Source: a virus. Taken from it: DNA of 39,474 bases. A model generated the notes under the pieces. That model was given only the letters and a program-made list of their open reading frames with translations. It had not been told where the DNA came from and did no database searches. Made by a program: the position numbers and the translations under genes. Where the stretch lies: positions 1 to 39,474 of IMG/VR virus record IMGVR_UViG_3300042503_000840; one strand, given 5' to 3'. Shown one piece after another: positions 31,394 to 38,901 of the stretch. Within the stretch, counting starts at the first letter, position 1, and every line of letters begins with the position of its first letter.

Positions 31394-31744
31394 ATGACAA
31401 ACTCAACATCAAAAAGACATCAAATCACGGGCGCTCAACTTATCAAGATTGGTCGCGAACTTACTGACATGGACCCAAAGTTCATGGCCTCTAAGTCCTG
31501 CGAACAACTCGCCCTGCACTTGACCACCACTTTAGGCTTTGAAATTTCGTGCAGCAACTTGCGCTATGCGGCAGACGCGCACGAGATCAAGCTGGCAGTC
31601 AAAGGCTCTCATCGCGTCAAGGTAGGCAACTACCACACGTCAGACCGACTGCGCAGACTCGCTGGCGTGGTGCGCGATTTGTTCGTCCAATTGGGCCAGC
31701 CGTTGCCCGATGAACTCTCGAAGATTTTGAGAGGCGAGAAGTAA
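31394..31744 (+). CDS. Hypothetical early protein, 116 aa
   Basis: ATG at 31394, in the gap after the hairpin. The helical, basic product includes 'SKSCEQLALHLTTTLGFEISCSNLRYAADAHEIKL', which could be a DNA-binding winged helix, and ends 'LPDELSKILRGEK'. Its stop (TAATG) overlaps the start of the polymerase gene, so translation is coupled. I do not recognise it; a replication regulator is possible. Confidence 0.6.
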   Translation: MTNSTSKRHQITGAQLIKIGRELTDMDPKFMASKSCEQLALHLTTTLGFEISCSNLRYAADAHEIKLAVKGSHRVKVGNYHTSDRLRRLAGVVRDLFVQLGQPLPDELSKILRGEK

Positions 31745-34074
31745 TGACCAACTACCGCAACACAGACCCCGATACATCGGTGGCTGCGGGCGACTCAGTG
31801 GACAAGACCGCCCTTGAGGGGGCGGTGCTTGCTGCCATTGCGGCTGCGGGTGAGCGTGGCCTGATTAGCGATGAGGTAGGTAGCGCCCTTGGTATGAGTC
31901 ACCAGACTGTATCCCCACGCTACGCTCCCTTGCAGCGCAAGGGCCTCATCGCCCCAATGGGCAAGCGCATGGCGAAGTCTGGCAGAAGTCAGACCGTGTG
32001 GGTGGCATCACAGCACGCCCCCGCGGCTGGTCATACGCTCTGGATCGACCTAGAGACATATAACGAGACACCGATTACCTATGGCACGCACGCCTACGCT
32101 GCGACCGTGGAGATCACGCTCTGCGCCTACGCGATTGACGATGGCCCAGTAACCGTGGTCGATCACCTGACCCCATACTTGGCGGACTTTTTAAACGATC
32201 CGCGCCTAAACGTCTGCGCACATAACTCAGCGTTTGACCGGGCCATGCTCCGGCACGCGTGGGGCGTGGACTTACCCATCGAGCGCTGGCGCGACACGAT
32301 GGTGCAAGCACTGGCCCACGGTCTGCCCGGTGCGCTCGGGGACTTGTGCGACATATTGAAAATTGATGCGGACCAAGCCAAGGACAAAGACGGTCGCGCA
32401 CTTGTCATGTTGTTCTGCAAGCCTCGGCCTGTGAACTCCCCCATTCGTCGAGCAACCAAAGAGACGCACCCAGAGGAATGGGCACGCTTTGTCTCTTACG
32501 CTGGGCGCGACATCGAGGCCATGCGTGCAGTCGCCAAGATTTTGCCCGAGTGGAATTACAAGGGCGAAGAACTCGCGCTCTGGCATCTGGACCAGACGAT
32601 TAACGACCGAGGCGTTGCCATTGACATGGACCTCGTGCGCGGTGCCGTGCGGGCCGCGGACATCGAAAAACGTGCGCTTGCCAAGCAGGCCAACGCGATG
32701 ACTGATGGCGCAGTGAACGCTGCCACCCAGCGCGATGAGATGCTTAAATTCATGTTGGCTGAGTACGGTGTTGATTTACCAGACCTGACTAAATCCACGC
32801 TTGAGCGCAGACTTAACGACCCAGACTTGCCCGTGGGCCTGCGCGAATTGATTGGCGTGCGCTTGGCAGCGACCACAACCTCCGTGGCTAAGTACAAGTC
32901 TTTAGAGCGTGGCGTATCTGCCGATGGACGACTGCGCGGAACGCTCCAGTTTTGTGGCGCATCGCGTACAGGCCGCTGGGCGGGCAGACTGTTCCAGCCC
33001 CAGAACATCAGCCGCGGCACGCTCAAACCTCAAGAGGTCGAAACAGCCGTACAAGCGATTAAAGCCGACTGCATAGACTTGGTGTACGACAACCCAATGT
33101 CGGTGCTCTCAAGCTGTTTGCGTGGCTGCATCATCGCCCCCGCAGAGCGCAAGCTAGTCGTCGCCGACCTATCGAACATCGAGGGCCGTGTGGCTGCATG
33201 GCTTGCAGGCGAGTCGTGGAAACTCCAAGCATTTCGCGATTTCGATGCAGGCGCGGGACCAGACTTGTACAAGATGGCTTACGCCAAGTCCTTCGGCATC
33301 AAGCCTGAGCAAGTCAACAAGGACCAGCGCCAAGTCGGTAAGGTCCAAGAGTTAGCACTCGGCTACCAAGGTGGTGTGGGCGCGTTCATCACGTTCGCTA
33401 ACGCCTACGGCATTGATTTGGAGGCGATGGGCGAACAAGCCTATGACGTATTGCCCGCAGGACTCTTGCGTGAGGCCGATGAGTTCTTTGATTGGCTCAC
33501 CACCGAAAAGCGCCCCACGCATGGGCTGTCTCGCCAAGCGTTCGTGGTGTGCGACACGTTCAAGCGTGCATGGCGGCAAGCGCACCCCAACATCACCGCG
33601 TTGTGGAGCCAGCTTGAGCAAGCTGTGCGCGAGGCCATTGAGAATCCGAAAAAGGTTTTCGAGGTACGCGCTTTAAAAATACAGCGCATCGGAAATTGGC
33701 TCTGCATCCGTCTGCCCTCGGGCCGCAGGCTTTGCTATCCCTCGCCCTCCATTGAGGCGGGCAAGATTAGCTACATGGGCGTGAACCAATACACCCGCAA
33801 GTGGAGCCGCATCACGACCTACGGCGGCAAGATTTTCGAGAACCTGTGCCAAGCCGTGGCCCGAGACGTGATGGCATCGAACATGGCGTTCATCGAGATT
33901 GCGGGCTACGAGATTGTGTTGTCCGTGCATGACGAACTCATCACCGAGGCACCAGCACATCCAAGTTATTGCAGTGAAGAACTAGCAGCGCTTTTGGCAG
34001 CTAACCCGCCATGGGCGCAAGACCTACCGCTGGCAGCAGCGGGCTTTGAAACTACCAGATACAAAAAGGACTGA
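31744..34074 (+). CDS. Family A DNA polymerase with N-terminal winged helix and 3'-5' exonuclease
   Basis: 776 aa. Residues 20-90 form a winged-helix domain (LISDEVGSALGMSHQTVSPRYAPLQRKGLI), unusual in front of a polymerase. The exonuclease has D102/E104 (WIDLET), N161 to D165 (AHNSAFD) and Y252-x3-D256 (YAGRD). The polymerase has motif A with D475 (VADLSNIEGR), motif B R529-x3-K533 (DQRQVGKVQELALGYQGG) and motif C H729-D730-E731 (VHDELI). All catalytic residues for proofreading and synthesis are present; no 5'-3' exonuclease domain. It should replicate the phage genome with the PrimPol-RepA protein and SSB. Confidence 0.95.
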   Translation: MTNYRNTDPDTSVAAGDSVDKTALEGAVLAAIAAAGERGLISDEVGSALGMSHQTVSPRYAPLQRKGLIAPMGKRMAKSGRSQTVWVASQHAPAAGHTLWIDLETYNETPITYGTHAYAATVEITLCAYAIDDGPVTVVDHLTPYLADFLNDPRLNVCAHNSAFDRAMLRHAWGVDLPIERWRDTMVQALAHGLPGALGDLCDILKIDADQAKDKDGRALVMLFCKPRPVNSPIRRATKETHPEEWARFVSYAGRDIEAMRAVAKILPEWNYKGEELALWHLDQTINDRGVAIDMDLVRGAVRAADIEKRALAKQANAMTDGAVNAATQRDEMLKFMLAEYGVDLPDLTKSTLERRLNDPDLPVGLRELIGVRLAATTTSVAKYKSLERGVSADGRLRGTLQFCGASRTGRWAGRLFQPQNISRGTLKPQEVETAVQAIKADCIDLVYDNPMSVLSSCLRGCIIAPAERKLVVADLSNIEGRVAAWLAGESWKLQAFRDFDAGAGPDLYKMAYAKSFGIKPEQVNKDQRQVGKVQELALGYQGGVGAFITFANAYGIDLEAMGEQAYDVLPAGLLREADEFFDWLTTEKRPTHGLSRQAFVVCDTFKRAWRQAHPNITALWSQLEQAVREAIENPKKVFEVRALKIQRIGNWLCIRLPSGRRLCYPSPSIEAGKISYMGVNQYTRKWSRITTYGGKIFENLCQAVARDVMASNMAFIEIAGYEIVLSVHDELITEAPAHPSYCSEELAALLAANPPWAQDLPLAAAGFETTRYKKD

Positions 34075-34075
34075 T

Positions 34076-34342
34076 ATGTTAGAAAAAATGATAGAGGCAT
34101 TTCTAGTCAAGCGCGTCGAAGCGCGTGGCGGGATGTGCCTCAAGCAAGAGTGGATTAACACGCGTGGCGCACCGGACCGCTTGGTGATTCTGCCCCGTGG
34201 CGAGATTGTCATGGTTGAACTCAAACAAAAAGGCGTGGCCCCCGAGCCGCATCAAGAGCGTATGCACGCAAGGCTCAAAGCGCTGGGCGTGCGCGTTGTG
34301 GTGCTCGACTCCATCGAGGCCGTTGAGGACTTCATTAAATGA
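34076..34342 (+). CDS. VRR-NUC nuclease
   Basis: 88 aa from ATG 34076, one base after the polymerase stop. The PD-(D/E)XK core of the VRR-NUC family is intact: E7, the GAPDRLV motif with D34, E48-x-K50 (MVELK) and Q60 (HQERM). Stand-alone VRR-NUC proteins next to SNF2-type helicases are common in phages and probably resolve or cut branched DNA during replication or packaging. The stop overlaps the helicase start (ATGA), so they are made together. Confidence 0.9.
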   Translation: MLEKMIEAFLVKRVEARGGMCLKQEWINTRGAPDRLVILPRGEIVMVELKQKGVAPEPHQERMHARLKALGVRVVVLDSIEAVEDFIK

Positions 34343-35718
34343 GCCTGCGTCCATATCAACACGATATGTTGCTGCACATCATCCGCACGCCTCGCTGCGC
34401 GGTGTGGGCAAGTATGGGTAGCGGCAAAACGAGAGCAGTGCTAGAGGCGATCAGTATGCTTGAAGTCTTAGAGCCTGTGATGCCAGTGCTGGTGGTCGCG
34501 CCTTTACGCGTGGCGAAGTCTACGTGGCCCGCAGAGATTGCGAAGTGGCCCACGCTTGACCACCTCACCTGTCAGTTCATTGGTGGCAGCACCAAAGAGC
34601 GCCTGCAATCGGTCAAGGTCCAAGCCGATGTCTTTACCACCAACTACGAAAACTTACCGTGGCTCGTGGACCACTTCAAAGACGCGTGGCCCTTTAAGAT
34701 GGTTGTGCTCGATGAGTCCACGCGCTTTAAGTCTTTCCGCTTGCGCCAAGGCTCGATGCGGGCACGCTCATTTGCCAAGGTCGCTTTTAAGCACGTCAAG
34801 CGCATCGTCTTGCTCACGGGCACACCCGCCCCGCAAGGCATCGTAGACCTCTGGGGCCAGCAGTGGATGGTGGACCAAGGTGAGCGCTTAGGTAAATCGT
34901 TTGACGCGTTCAAGAGCCGCTGGTTTCAATCCATTCAAGTGGGGGCGAGTCGCTTTGCAACCAAACTCCAACCCCTGCCCCATGCGCAAAAAGAAATCGA
35001 GGACATCTTAAAAGATGTGTGCTTGACGATTGATGTCGCGGACCACTTAGACATCGGTGAACCCGTGGTCAACGTCATCGAACTGGCCCTACCGCCTGCT
35101 GCGATGAGCGCGTACCGCGAGATGGAAAAAGAGATGTTCACCATCTTGCAAGACACAGAGATTGAAGTATTTAACGCCGCGGCCCGCACGATGAAGTGCT
35201 TGCAGATGTGCAACGGCGCGTTGTACCACCCCGAGAACCCTGACGAATATATGGAGGTCCATCGTGAGAAGCTGGATGCACTTGCGAGCATTGTTGAGGA
35301 ATCATCAGGTGCGCCCGTCTTGGTCGCCTACCACTTCCGATCAGACTTGGAGAGACTTTGTAAAGCCTTCCCACAGGGCCGAGTCCTCGACAAAGACCCA
35401 AGCACCATCGACGAGTGGAACGCAGGCACCATCCCCCTGCTCTTTGCCCACCCCCAATCAGCGGGACACGGATTGAATCTGGCCCAAGGCGGCAACATCT
35501 TGGTGTTCTTCGGGCTGAACTGGAGCCTAGAGGAACACTTGCAAATCATTGAGCGCGTGGGTCCCACTCGCCAAGCGCAGCTTGGAACGGGACGGGCGTG
35601 CTTTATCCATTACCTCGTTGCCAAGGGCACAGTCGATGAGATGGTGCTTGAGCGTCTGAGGTCCAAGAAAAGTATTCAAGACATATTACTTGCAGCAATG
35701 AAACGGAGAACAACATGA
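34339..35718 (+). CDS. SNF2-type DNA helicase/translocase
   Basis: 459 aa. Motif I GSGKT (K30) and motif II VVLDESTRFK (D125/E126) define the ATPase; LLTGTPAP (158-165) is motif III. The C-terminal half has the ATP-coupled QIIERVGPTRQAQ-type motif VI near residue 400. This compact SNF2 subfamily is often encoded with VRR-NUC in phages and may remodel or migrate branched DNA for the nuclease. No accessory domain is visible. It is coupled to both neighbours by four-base overlaps. Confidence 0.9.
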   Translation: MSLRPYQHDMLLHIIRTPRCAVWASMGSGKTRAVLEAISMLEVLEPVMPVLVVAPLRVAKSTWPAEIAKWPTLDHLTCQFIGGSTKERLQSVKVQADVFTTNYENLPWLVDHFKDAWPFKMVVLDESTRFKSFRLRQGSMRARSFAKVAFKHVKRIVLLTGTPAPQGIVDLWGQQWMVDQGERLGKSFDAFKSRWFQSIQVGASRFATKLQPLPHAQKEIEDILKDVCLTIDVADHLDIGEPVVNVIELALPPAAMSAYREMEKEMFTILQDTEIEVFNAAARTMKCLQMCNGALYHPENPDEYMEVHREKLDALASIVEESSGAPVLVAYHFRSDLERLCKAFPQGRVLDKDPSTIDEWNAGTIPLLFAHPQSAGHGLNLAQGGNILVFFGLNWSLEEHLQIIERVGPTRQAQLGTGRACFIHYLVAKGTVDEMVLERLRSKKSIQDILLAAMKRRTT

Positions 35719-35918
35719 GTGACCCAGTGAACCACCCCACGCACTACACGAGTCACCCCAGTGGCGTGGAAGTTATCGCAATCACCGAGCACATGAATTT
35801 TTGTCTCGGCAACGCAATTAAATATATTTTGCGGGCGGACTTGAAGGGCAACCCCATCGAGGACTTGCAAAAAGCGCAGTGGTATTTGGACCGCGAAATC
35901 GCACGGAGAATGAAATGA
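35715..35918 (+). CDS. DUF3310 protein
   Basis: 67 aa. The sequence VNHPTHYTSHPSGVEVIAITEHMNFCLGNAIKYILRADLKGNPIEDLQKAQWYLDREI matches the well-known small phage family DUF3310 (VNhPsHY...giEcIdv...f.lGNaiKYi.R...K...EDLkKA.wYLdr). Its function is often given as a nucleotide-kinase-associated protein but is not established. It overlaps the helicase stop and the next start by four bases each. Confidence 0.85.
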   Translation: MSDPVNHPTHYTSHPSGVEVIAITEHMNFCLGNAIKYILRADLKGNPIEDLQKAQWYLDREIARRMK

Positions 35919-36109
35919 GCGAATGTACTTGCCAAGACCTTATTGACCGCACCAAGACGTTCGCACGCGAAGGCATCGCCCGCGAACTCATGGCCCAGAT
36001 TAGCGACAAAGAGCGCCAAATCGCCCACCTCTCCAGACAGGTGGATATGCTCACTCTCGACCTCGCCATTGCGCGTGGCGAGATCAATTTCGACGGAGTG
36101 AAAAAATGA
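35915..36109 (+). CDS. Small coiled-coil protein, 64 aa
   Basis: ATG at 35915 overlaps the DUF3310 stop. The product starts MSECTCQDLIDR (two Cys) and continues as a charged helix (LMAQISDKERQIAHLSRQVDMLTLDLAIARGE) with heptad character. Probably a dimerising coiled coil; no known family. It belongs to the same coupled early operon. Function unknown. Confidence 0.55.
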   Translation: MSECTCQDLIDRTKTFAREGIARELMAQISDKERQIAHLSRQVDMLTLDLAIARGEINFDGVKK

Positions 36110-36435
36110 GTGGCAGACGAGACGAATTAGATAAACAGAACTTGTATGCGCGTGCGCGTGAGGCCTTAGTAGAGCAAGGCGTGGTGCTCAACTCCACCCG
36201 CAAGTCGGTCCTCGTGGGGATCGTGGCGGTGCTGGGCAACGAGCACTTAGATGAATTGCCCCTGCTGCGCCTGTACCTAAACTCGGTCGATGAGAAAAAA
36301 GCGAGGTCCGAAAAGCTAGTCATCGACAGGCCTTACGTAATGAATTTGGCGCTGCGCTTGGCGGCACAGCGGGCCATGTCCCAGCCCGTGCTCATCTCCC
36401 CGAATAGTCGTGTCAGGTACGCACACCATGACTAA
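36106..36435 (+). CDS. Hypothetical early protein, 109 aa
   Basis: ATG at 36106 overlaps the preceding stop. It is helical and charged (LDKQNLYARAREALVEQGVVLNSTRKSVLVGIVAVLGNEHLDELPLLRLYLNSVDEKKARSEKL...), with no cysteine pair or membrane span. It is the last gene before the excisionase-like regulator, which it overlaps by eight bases. I do not recognise it; an early regulator is possible. Confidence 0.55.
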   Translation: MSGRRDELDKQNLYARAREALVEQGVVLNSTRKSVLVGIVAVLGNEHLDELPLLRLYLNSVDEKKARSEKLVIDRPYVMNLALRLAAQRAMSQPVLISPNSRVRYAHHD

Positions 36436-36790
36436 ACAATTTCATCGGCTCTCAGAGGTGGCCCAGATCACAGGGCTGTCTTACGCCACCGTCTACGCGA
36501 TGCGCGAAAAGATTGGGACCCAACCCCCCGGCTCCCGCATTTGGCTGGTTCATCAATCAGTAATAGACGCACTTATACATTTTCGTATAGAATCAACCCT
36601 GCTATCGCCGCGGGACCGAGAGGAAGCAAAATGCCCATCTTCAAAAAACCCCAAAGCAACATCTGGTACATCGACTTCACAGATGCAAACGGCAAGAGAA
36701 TTAAAAAGTCTACTGGCACGCAAGACCGCAAAGCAGCACTCGAACTCCACGACAGACTTAAAGCTGATGCGTGGCGGGAAAGCAAGCTAG
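36428..36790 (+). CDS. Excisionase-like helix-turn-helix protein overlapping integrase
   Basis: 120 aa from ATG 36428. The first 45 residues (RLSEVAQITGLSYATVYAMREKIGTQPPGSRIWLV) form a MerR/AlpA-type helix-turn-helix like those of excisionases. Beyond about residue 68 it runs in another frame over the first 160 bases of the integrase gene, and its composition becomes polar and atypical, so the functional protein may be mainly the N-terminal half. Excisionases bend attP DNA and switch integrase to excision. Overlap with integrase would couple their translation. The call is probable, not certain. Confidence 0.65.
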   Translation: MTKQFHRLSEVAQITGLSYATVYAMREKIGTQPPGSRIWLVHQSVIDALIHFRIESTLLSPRDREEAKCPSSKNPKATSGTSTSQMQTARELKSLLARKTAKQHSNSTTDLKLMRGGKAS

Positions 36791-37677
36791 GCGAAACGCC
36801 AGACCACACTTTTGATGAACTTGCTGTGAAGTACCTACGCTCTGAACTAGGCAGCAAATACTACCGCAGCAAGTGCACCATGGTGGAATATTGGCTGACT
36901 CAATTCTCAGGTCGTGGCTTACGCTCTTTAACAACCAGTGTCATCAAAACGGCCCTGCCTACGACCCTACAAGTCGAACGGCTGGCCTCGCGCAAAATGT
37001 CCACGGCTACGCAAAACAGATACCTGTCTTGCATCAACCGGATGTTGACTATGGCGGTCGAACTTGAGTGGCTGGTCAACAACCCGAAACTCAAGATGGG
37101 CCGTGAGCCAAAAATCAACGTGCGCTGGATTACGTCCTTGGAGGCTCAAAAACTTCTGGACTGCGCCCAAGACAAGCCATGGCTCTACAACATCATCCGC
37201 TTTGCTCTGGCGACTGGGTGCAGGGCTGGTGAGATTACGAGCCTTGAGTGGTCAAGCGTTGATATGGATGCGGGCCACGCGTGGATTAACGCCGATAAGG
37301 CTAAGTCTGGGTACTCAAGGGGCGTGCCTCTGAACAGTGAGGCCATCGCCTCCATGCGAGGCAGGCCACGCACGGGTCGGGTGTTCCTCGGGTCCACGGG
37401 TAACGAACTTGGCGAGATCAGCCGCAAGGCGTTTCAAAAGGCGTGCGCCGATGCTGGAATCGAGAATTTTAGGTTCCACGATTTGCGCCACACGTGGGCA
37501 AGTTGGCACGCGCAAAAAGGCACGCCATTGATGGCACTTAAAGAGCTTGGAGGCTGGGAGGATGTCACGATGGTTCAGAAGTATGCACACATGGGGGCGA
37601 GTCATTTGGCGGACTATGCCACCAATGTCCTCTTTTCGTCCCACCCTGCTTCTGTCACTTTACTCAAATCGGCCTGA
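36631..37677 (+). CDS. int: Tyrosine-family phage integrase
   Basis: 348 aa from ATG 36631, chosen over an in-frame start at 36541 because GAGGAAG lies at the right distance and the arm-binding domain begins at once (PIFKKPQSNIWYIDFTDANGKRIKKSTGT). A SAM-like core-binding domain follows (about 60-155), then the catalytic domain: R198 (GCRAGE), K225 region, H283-x2-R286 (FHDLRHT), W309 (GGWE) and Y318 (KYAHMG). It recombines attP with a host attB, here apparently a tRNA gene whose 3' half lies just downstream. All catalytic residues are present, so the phage should be able to integrate. Confidence 0.95.
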   Translation: MPIFKKPQSNIWYIDFTDANGKRIKKSTGTQDRKAALELHDRLKADAWRESKLGETPDHTFDELAVKYLRSELGSKYYRSKCTMVEYWLTQFSGRGLRSLTTSVIKTALPTTLQVERLASRKMSTATQNRYLSCINRMLTMAVELEWLVNNPKLKMGREPKINVRWITSLEAQKLLDCAQDKPWLYNIIRFALATGCRAGEITSLEWSSVDMDAGHAWINADKAKSGYSRGVPLNSEAIASMRGRPRTGRVFLGSTGNELGEISRKAFQKACADAGIENFRFHDLRHTWASWHAQKGTPLMALKELGGWEDVTMVQKYAHMGASHLADYATNVLFSSHPASVTLLKSA

Positions 37678-37692
37678 GAGCCGCGTATTTAG

Positions 37693-37739
37693 TGGTGGCG
37701 CATCCCTGATTCGAACAGGGGACCTGCGGATTATGATTC
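37693..37739 (-). other. Putative attP core: 3' half of a CAU-anticodon tRNA gene
   Basis: Read on the minus strand, this 47-bp stretch has the anticodon loop ATCATAA, a TCCGC 3' anticodon stem, a variable loop, the T arm CCCTG-TTCGAAT-CAGGG, the acceptor strand ATGCGCC and ACCA. The 5' half (D arm and first acceptor strand) is missing, so it is not a working tRNA. A tRNA 3' half directly after an integrase is the classic attP core; on integration it rebuilds the host tRNA. Identity as tRNA-Met (or tRNA-Ile2) follows from the CAU anticodon. Confidence 0.85.
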
Positions 37740-37761
37740 GTAGGGCTATGCAGCATGAAAA

Positions 37762-37864
37762 ACCCCAAGAGTAGCATAAACATTACGTCTAGCGGCGATA
37801 GCACCCGCTAACTGTTTATGCCCTTTTGGGGTCTTTTTATGCCCTTTTTGGGGTGTTTATGTCC
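37762..37864. repeat. Candidate integrase arm-type sites
   Basis: GTTTATGCCCTTTTGGGGT (37814-37832) and TTTATGCCCTTTTTGGGGT (37836-37854) are direct repeats, followed by a partial GTTTATGTCC (37855-37864). ACCCCAAGAGTAGCATAAAC (37762-37781) is an inverted imperfect copy on the core side. Between them is an AGCGG...CCGCT hairpin. Repeats flanking a tRNA core on the integrase side fit arm-type binding sites. The T-runs could also terminate transcription from either direction. Confidence 0.65.
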
Positions 37865-37882
37865 ACATTTCGTCCCACCCTT

Positions 37883-38491
37883 TTAGACTTCCATCGAGGC
37901 CAAAACGGCGGCGTACTTCGCCTGACGGTCATCAAGCCCGTGCGTCCCGCCATTGATTCGCTTAGTCATGCCGACCACATCTTTGGCATCCGCTAGGGCG
38001 TTCAATCCGTTCGTCGACCAGAACCAACCTGCCGACAATGCTGCCATTTCTGGCTCTGCCAACAGTTCTGGATTCTCGACAGCATCGACACCAGTGGCGG
38101 CGGCAAAGCGGGTGTAGTTATCCTTGCCCGTCAACTGAATAAGACCTTTTCCGCGGTACTTCCAGCCATCGCCGCTGTCCTCAGGACCGTTGCCCATTCT
38201 TGAGCTATACGCTTTATTTGCAATCTTCTCAGGATTACGAGCGTATTCTTGGCAGTTCTCAGCGTTAAAGCGTGCAGGCCAGACACGGCAAAGCGCCTCG
38301 GCTGAATAGTTCAGGTTCTCGGATGTCGCTGTAAACCCTGCGGACTCATGAGCGATTTGAGATAAGAACCCAGCGATACGGTCTGGAGTATTTATGTCGA
38401 ATTGTTCGGCTGTGGCGTTCAATGCGTCGAGCCATTTGTCAGCTTGCGCTGGTGTTGTGACGGCGAGTAAGTTTTCACGAGTGATGCTCAT
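37883..38491 (-). CDS. GH19 chitinase-like endolysin
   Basis: 202 aa. The fold of family 19 glycoside hydrolases used as phage endolysins is clear: catalytic E49 in AHESAGF, E58 in SENLNYS, and the conserved YRGKGLIQLTGKDNY (112-126). The C-terminal AALSAGWFWS...DAKDVVGMTKRINGG continues the family. It cleaves peptidoglycan glycan bonds. No signal peptide or SAR segment, so it needs a holin-type exit. Four-base overlap with Rz (ATGA). Its last gene position puts it at the end of the late operon. Confidence 0.92.
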   Translation of the reverse strand: MSITRENLLAVTTPAQADKWLDALNATAEQFDINTPDRIAGFLSQIAHESAGFTATSENLNYSAEALCRVWPARFNAENCQEYARNPEKIANKAYSSRMGNGPEDSGDGWKYRGKGLIQLTGKDNYTRFAAATGVDAVENPELLAEPEMAALSAGWFWSTNGLNALADAKDVVGMTKRINGGTHGLDDRQAKYAAVLASMEV

Positions 38492-38901
38492 TTCTGTTGC
38501 TCCTGCTGTTTAGAAATCCATTTCTGAAGGGTGACTAGCTGCGCAGTGGTCTCACTGCATTTCATAATAAATTCTGGGTCGGTGGTGGGGTCATAAGCTC
38601 TGGCGGTGGTACTGGCATTTTTGGGCAAGTTACTGCTACCGGAACTCTGCTGGCACACCCTGCCAGCATTAGCGTACTTATTGCGCAAGCCAGCAATCTT
38701 GAGTTCATATTCATTTTTAATCGCCTCAGAAATAATTTCCGCTACCTCAACAGCGTGTTGATTTGCAGCCTCTTGCGCCTCACCCACAGCCTGTACTTCA
38801 GCGACAAAGAGCAAGTGCTTATCACGCATCCTGTCGTACCCTGCCCAGTAAGCAAGCCCGATGGCAATCACGGCAGCGGCTATCTTGGCGTAGAGAATCA
38901 T
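38488..38901 (-). CDS. Rz: Rz-like inner-membrane spanin
   Basis: 137 aa. An N-terminal transmembrane anchor (about residues 5-20, AKIAAAVIAIGLAYWAGY) is followed by a long charged helical region (DKHLLFVAEVQAVGEAQEAANQHAVEVAEIISEAIKNEYELKIAGL), the normal build of i-spanins, which cross the periplasm and fuse membranes with Rz1. A complete Rz1 frame is nested inside it (38562-38714). It overlaps both the endolysin and the membrane-protein genes by four bases. Strong evidence that the host has an outer membrane. Confidence 0.88.
   Translation of the reverse strand: MILYAKIAAAVIAIGLAYWAGYDRMRDKHLLFVAEVQAVGEAQEAANQHAVEVAEIISEAIKNEYELKIAGLRNKYANAGRVCQQSSGSSNLPKNASTTARAYDPTTDPEFIMKCSETTAQLVTLQKWISKQQEQQK
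38562..38714 (-). CDS. Rz1: Rz1-like outer-membrane spanin lipoprotein, nested in Rz
   Basis: 50 aa in a different frame of Rz, from ATG 38712-38714 to TGA 38562-38564. A hydrophobic signal (LLACAISTLMLAGC) ends in an LxGC-type lipobox with C20 as the lipidated residue. The mature part is short and Pro-rich (CPKMPVPPPELMTPPPTQNLL), as in lambda Rz1. It binds Rz across the periplasm and completes lysis. Because it is shorter than usual gene-length cut-offs it is easily missed. Confidence 0.88.
   Translation of the reverse strand: MNMNSRLLACAISTLMLAGCASRVPVAVTCPKMPVPPPELMTPPPTQNLL

Noticed and set aside
37693-37739. A functional tRNA gene
   Set aside because: Only the 3' half is present; D arm and first acceptor strand are missing, so it is an attachment-site relic.
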